Assembly (NCBI GenBank): GCA_947172415.1
Contig: OX359197.1
Location: 2,914,001 to 2,978,000 of the forward strand
From: Chondrosia reniformis
Taxonomy: Eukaryota > Porifera > Demospongiae > Chondrillida > Chondrillidae
Length of the DNA: 64,000 bases
Direction of reading: 5' to 3'
The position numbers were made by a program, and so were the translations under genes. Below the pieces are notes generated by a model. That model did no database searches. It was given only the letters and a program-made list of their open reading frames with translations, and was not told the origin of the DNA. Positions 60,891 through 64,000 of this stretch are shown here, piece after piece. The stretch's first letter is position 1, and each line of letters starts with the position of its first letter.

Positions 60891-60935
60891 GCCATACTGA
60901 TGAGTCCTAATAAGGACGAAACAGCTGTCTATGGC
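60891..60935 (+). ncRNA. Type I hammerhead ribozyme (family 2, plus)
   Basis: GCCAUA (60891-60896), CUGAUGA (60897-60903), GUCC-UAAUAA-GGAC (60904-60917), GAAA (60918-60921), CAGCUG (60922-60927), UC (cleavage after 60929), UAUGGC (60930-60935). Six perfect stem I pairs, four stem II pairs, and the self-complementary stem III ACAGCUGU. It has every conserved core base. Confidence 0.92.
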
Positions 60936-61075
60936 TCGACCATCTTTTTGAGTAGCTAGGGGGAGACTCTGGTTCCCATCAAGCAAACTTCGGTTCCACC
61001 CATTAGCTCATTGCGCTCCTCAGGGGACATGAGTGGGCAGGGGTAATACCCATAGTTAAATGATGATGATGACAT

Positions 61076-64000
61076 AGTACATACAACTAGTAAATACAAC
61101 TAGTAAATACAACTAGTCCGTACAACTAGTACATAAAACTAGTGCATACAACTAGTTCATACACATATGTCTATTACATACATATAAATAGTACACATAC
61201 CTAGTGCATACAAATAGAACATACAACTAGTACATAAGACTAGAAACAAGTATATACAACTAGTACATTCAACAAATACATATAATTAGTACGTACAACT
61301 AGTTCATACAATTAGCAACTAGTACATATAACTAGTACATGCAACTAGGACATACAGCTAGTACATACAATTGGTACATATAAATAAAACATACAACTAG
61401 TACATATACCTAGTACACAAATATATAACTAGTATATATAAATAGTACATACAACTAGTGTATACACACAACTACTACATTAAACTAGTAAATATTGCTA
61501 GTACATATAACTAGTGCACATTACTAGTACATATAAATTTTACATTCAAGTAGAACATACTACTAGTATCAAGCAACTAGTAAATACAATAAGTGTAATA
61601 CATATAAGTTTTACACAGAACTAGTACATATAACCAATTCACACACATATAACTAGTACATAAAACTAGTATATGCAACTAGTACATAGAACTATTACAT
61701 ATAACTATAATATACATGTAGTACACCCAAGTAGTACATACAACTAGTATATATGACTAGTTCATACAACTAATATCTAGAACATATAACTAGTAAATTC
61801 AGCTAGTAAAAACAACTGGTACACACAACTAGAACATACCACTACTTCATAAACTAGTCCAAACAACTAGTACATATAACTAGTATCTAGTACCTTCAAC
61901 TAATACCTCCGTAGTACCTAAATAGTACAAGAACCTCCAACTAGTACATGCAACTAGAATATACAACTAATACATATAACTAGTACATACACATATAACT
62001 ATCATAAATAAATAGTACACATACCTAGTTCATACAACTAGTATATACAAATAGTACATAAAACATAGAAGTAGTATATTCAACTACTAAACAGAAAGAG
62101 TACAAACTACTAGTACATACAACTAGAAACTAGTACATACAACTTGTACATAGGACGAATACATAAAAGTGGTATAGACAACTAATACATAAACAAGAAA
62201 CTAGTACATATAACTAGTACATAGCTAGTACATACAATTAGTATATACGTACAGCTAGTACATACAACTACTACATCTAACTACTACATACAACCAGTAC
62301 TTACAACTAGTAAATATAACTAGTACTTGTACCTACAACTAGTACATTAAACTAGTACATAAAACTAGTACATTGAACTATAAACTAGTACATACAACTA
62401 GTACAAACAACTAGAACATGCAACTAGTACATATAACTAGTACAAACACATATAACTAAAACTTGTTGATAAAAATAGTACGCACAGCTAGTACATGCAA
62501 TCAATACATACAACTAGTTCTTGCAAGTAGTACATACAACTACTACATAAACAAGAAACATGTACATACAACTTGTACATAGCTAGTACATACAACTAGT
62601 ACATACAAGTACTACAAACAACCAGTACCTACAACTAGTAAATATAACTAGTACTAGTACATACAACTAGTACATACAACAAGACATACAATTAGCACAT
62701 ACAATTGGTACATACAACTAGTTCTTACAACTGGTGTACATACAACTGGTACATATAACTAGTACATAAAACTAGTAAATACATCTAGTACATACAACTA
62801 GTACCTACAATTAGTAATGAATACCAGCACTAGTACGTAGAACTACTAAAAACAACTAATACATTGAACTATTATATACAATTAGTACATACAACTATTA
62901 CATTCTACTAGTACATATAACTAGTTCCTACAACTAGTTAACATAACTAGTACTTGTACATACAACTAGTACCTACTTTGTACCTAATTTTACTAATACT
63001 AGAACCTACAACTAGTATGTATAACTAGTAAATAGAACTAGTAAATAGAACTAGGACATCAAACTAGCACCTACAACTAGTAAATATTACCACCACTAGT
63101 ACGTACAACTAGTTAATATAACTACTACATACAACTAGTACATACCTAATACATACCATTAGTACATTCAACTAGTACATACAATTAGTGCCTACAGTTA
63201 GTAAATATTACCAGTACTAGTACTTACAACTTGTTAATACAACTAGGACATACAACTAGTATATAACTAGTAAATGCAGCTAGTATATAGAACTATAATA
63301 TACAATTAGTACATACAACTATAGTTAATATAACTAGTTCTTGTGCATACAACTAGTACCTACTTATTTCCCAGTATTAATAATACTAGAACCTACAACT
63401 AGTACATATAACTAGTAAATACAACTAGTAAATGCTACTAGTACATCAAACTTGTGTTTAGAACTAGTACGTGGAACTAGCAACAAGTACATATAACTAG
63501 TACATACAACTAGTACATACAACTAGTACAAACAATTAGTACAAACAAATGGTAAAATCAACTAGTACACACGACTAGTACAAACAACTAGTACGTACAA
63601 CTAGTAAATGCAACTAGTGCATACAACTTTTACACAAAATATGTCCATAGAGAAGTGCATATAAGTAGTACATACAACTTGAACACACAACTAGTAACTA
63701 GTACATATGACTAGTACATATATACAACTAGTACATACAACTTGGACATACAACTGGTATATACAAATAGTTCATATAACTAATACATACAACTAGTGCA
63801 TAAAAGTAATATCTAGTAGATATTGCTAGTACCTACCTAGTCCCTAGTTAACTAGTACTAGAACCTAAAACTAGTACACTAAACTAGTCCATACACATAT
63901 AACTAGTACATACAACTAGTACATACTACTAGTACATACAATTGGCACTTACACCTACTAAATATAACTAGTACTAGTACATACAACTAGTTCATACCAC
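61076..64000 (+). repeat. 13-bp minisatellite, + orientation
   Basis: ACTAGTACATACA variants to the window end, with composite blocks near 62975, 63360 and 63835. Stretches at 59870-60110 and 62130-62340 share the same order of variant units. No gene. Confidence 0.92.

Larger units (their letters stand above)
60330..61075. mobile_element. Hammerhead-bearing foldback element, family 2
   Basis: A 746-bp insert flanked by AGTACATA (also satellite, so weaker evidence). Arms of about 315 bp (60362-60675 and 60760-61074) are inverted and about 95 % alike. A 72-bp segment starting TAAGATCTAAAGCTGATC occurs at 60330 and again at 60681, a direct period of 351 bp on the minus-strand half. The plan is the same as family 1: one monomer-plus-repeat fused to its inverted copy, with one hammerhead per arm. 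No coding sequence. Confidence 0.85.

Overview
The window is eukaryotic, most likely from an invertebrate animal. It shows no host gene, rRNA, tRNA or CRISPR array. About 34.6 kb (roughly 54 %) is a diverged minisatellite with a 13-bp unit, ACTAGTACATACA (reverse complement TGTATGTACTAGT). The rest is mobile elements inserted into it: Penelope-like elements (PLEs), an RTE-type LINE, LINEs with restriction-like endonucleases (RLE), a DNA-transposon-like element, and two foldback elements that carry hammerhead ribozymes. This mixture is typical of animals; the species cannot be named from the sequence.

Layout. 1-110 satellite (+ orientation). 111-4536 composite, rearranged PLE with a foreign 240-bp tail inside it. 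4537-5888 satellite (+). 5889-7345 5'-truncated RLE LINE (minus), joined to a PLE tail (7346-7477). From 7478 the satellite runs in the opposite orientation, up to about 50,899. Within that inverted block lie an almost complete RTE LINE (7630-11326), three copies of one R4/Dong-like RLE LINE (12183-15069, 23141-27418, 44967-49269), a PLE reverse transcriptase fragment (20626-21106), a hammerhead foldback element (32489-33276), a DNA-transposon-like element (36404-37316) and an orphan insert (about 41730-41905). Near 50,900 the satellite switches back to + orientation. After that come an orphan insert (50934-51198), the best-preserved PLE (51590-54624, 13-bp target-site duplication), a second kind of PLE RT (55083-56329), a 154-bp solo PLE terminus with its own 12-bp target-site duplication (56838-56991), a PLE GIY-YIG fragment (59455-59862, minus) and a second hammerhead foldback element (60330-61075).

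The most striking find is four complete type I hammerhead ribozymes of identical 45-nt layout. They sit in two unrelated-looking element families, one on each strand of each element. Stems I and II differ between the families but remain base-paired (compensatory change). The junction and the self-complementary stem III (ACAGCUGU) are kept. Each element looks like a roughly 350-362-bp tandem monomer fused to its inverted copy, flanked by 8-9 bp repeats. This resembles animal retrozymes, which are thought to use PLE machinery, and PLEs are present here. The head-to-head, inverted-dimer arrangement is the part that may be undescribed.

All coding regions are transposon-derived and every one carries lesions. 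Several stops look like CGA-to-TGA changes, consistent with CpG decay. Copies 2 and 3 of the RLE LINE share the same in-frame stops, which suggests mobilisation in trans or a common dead ancestor.
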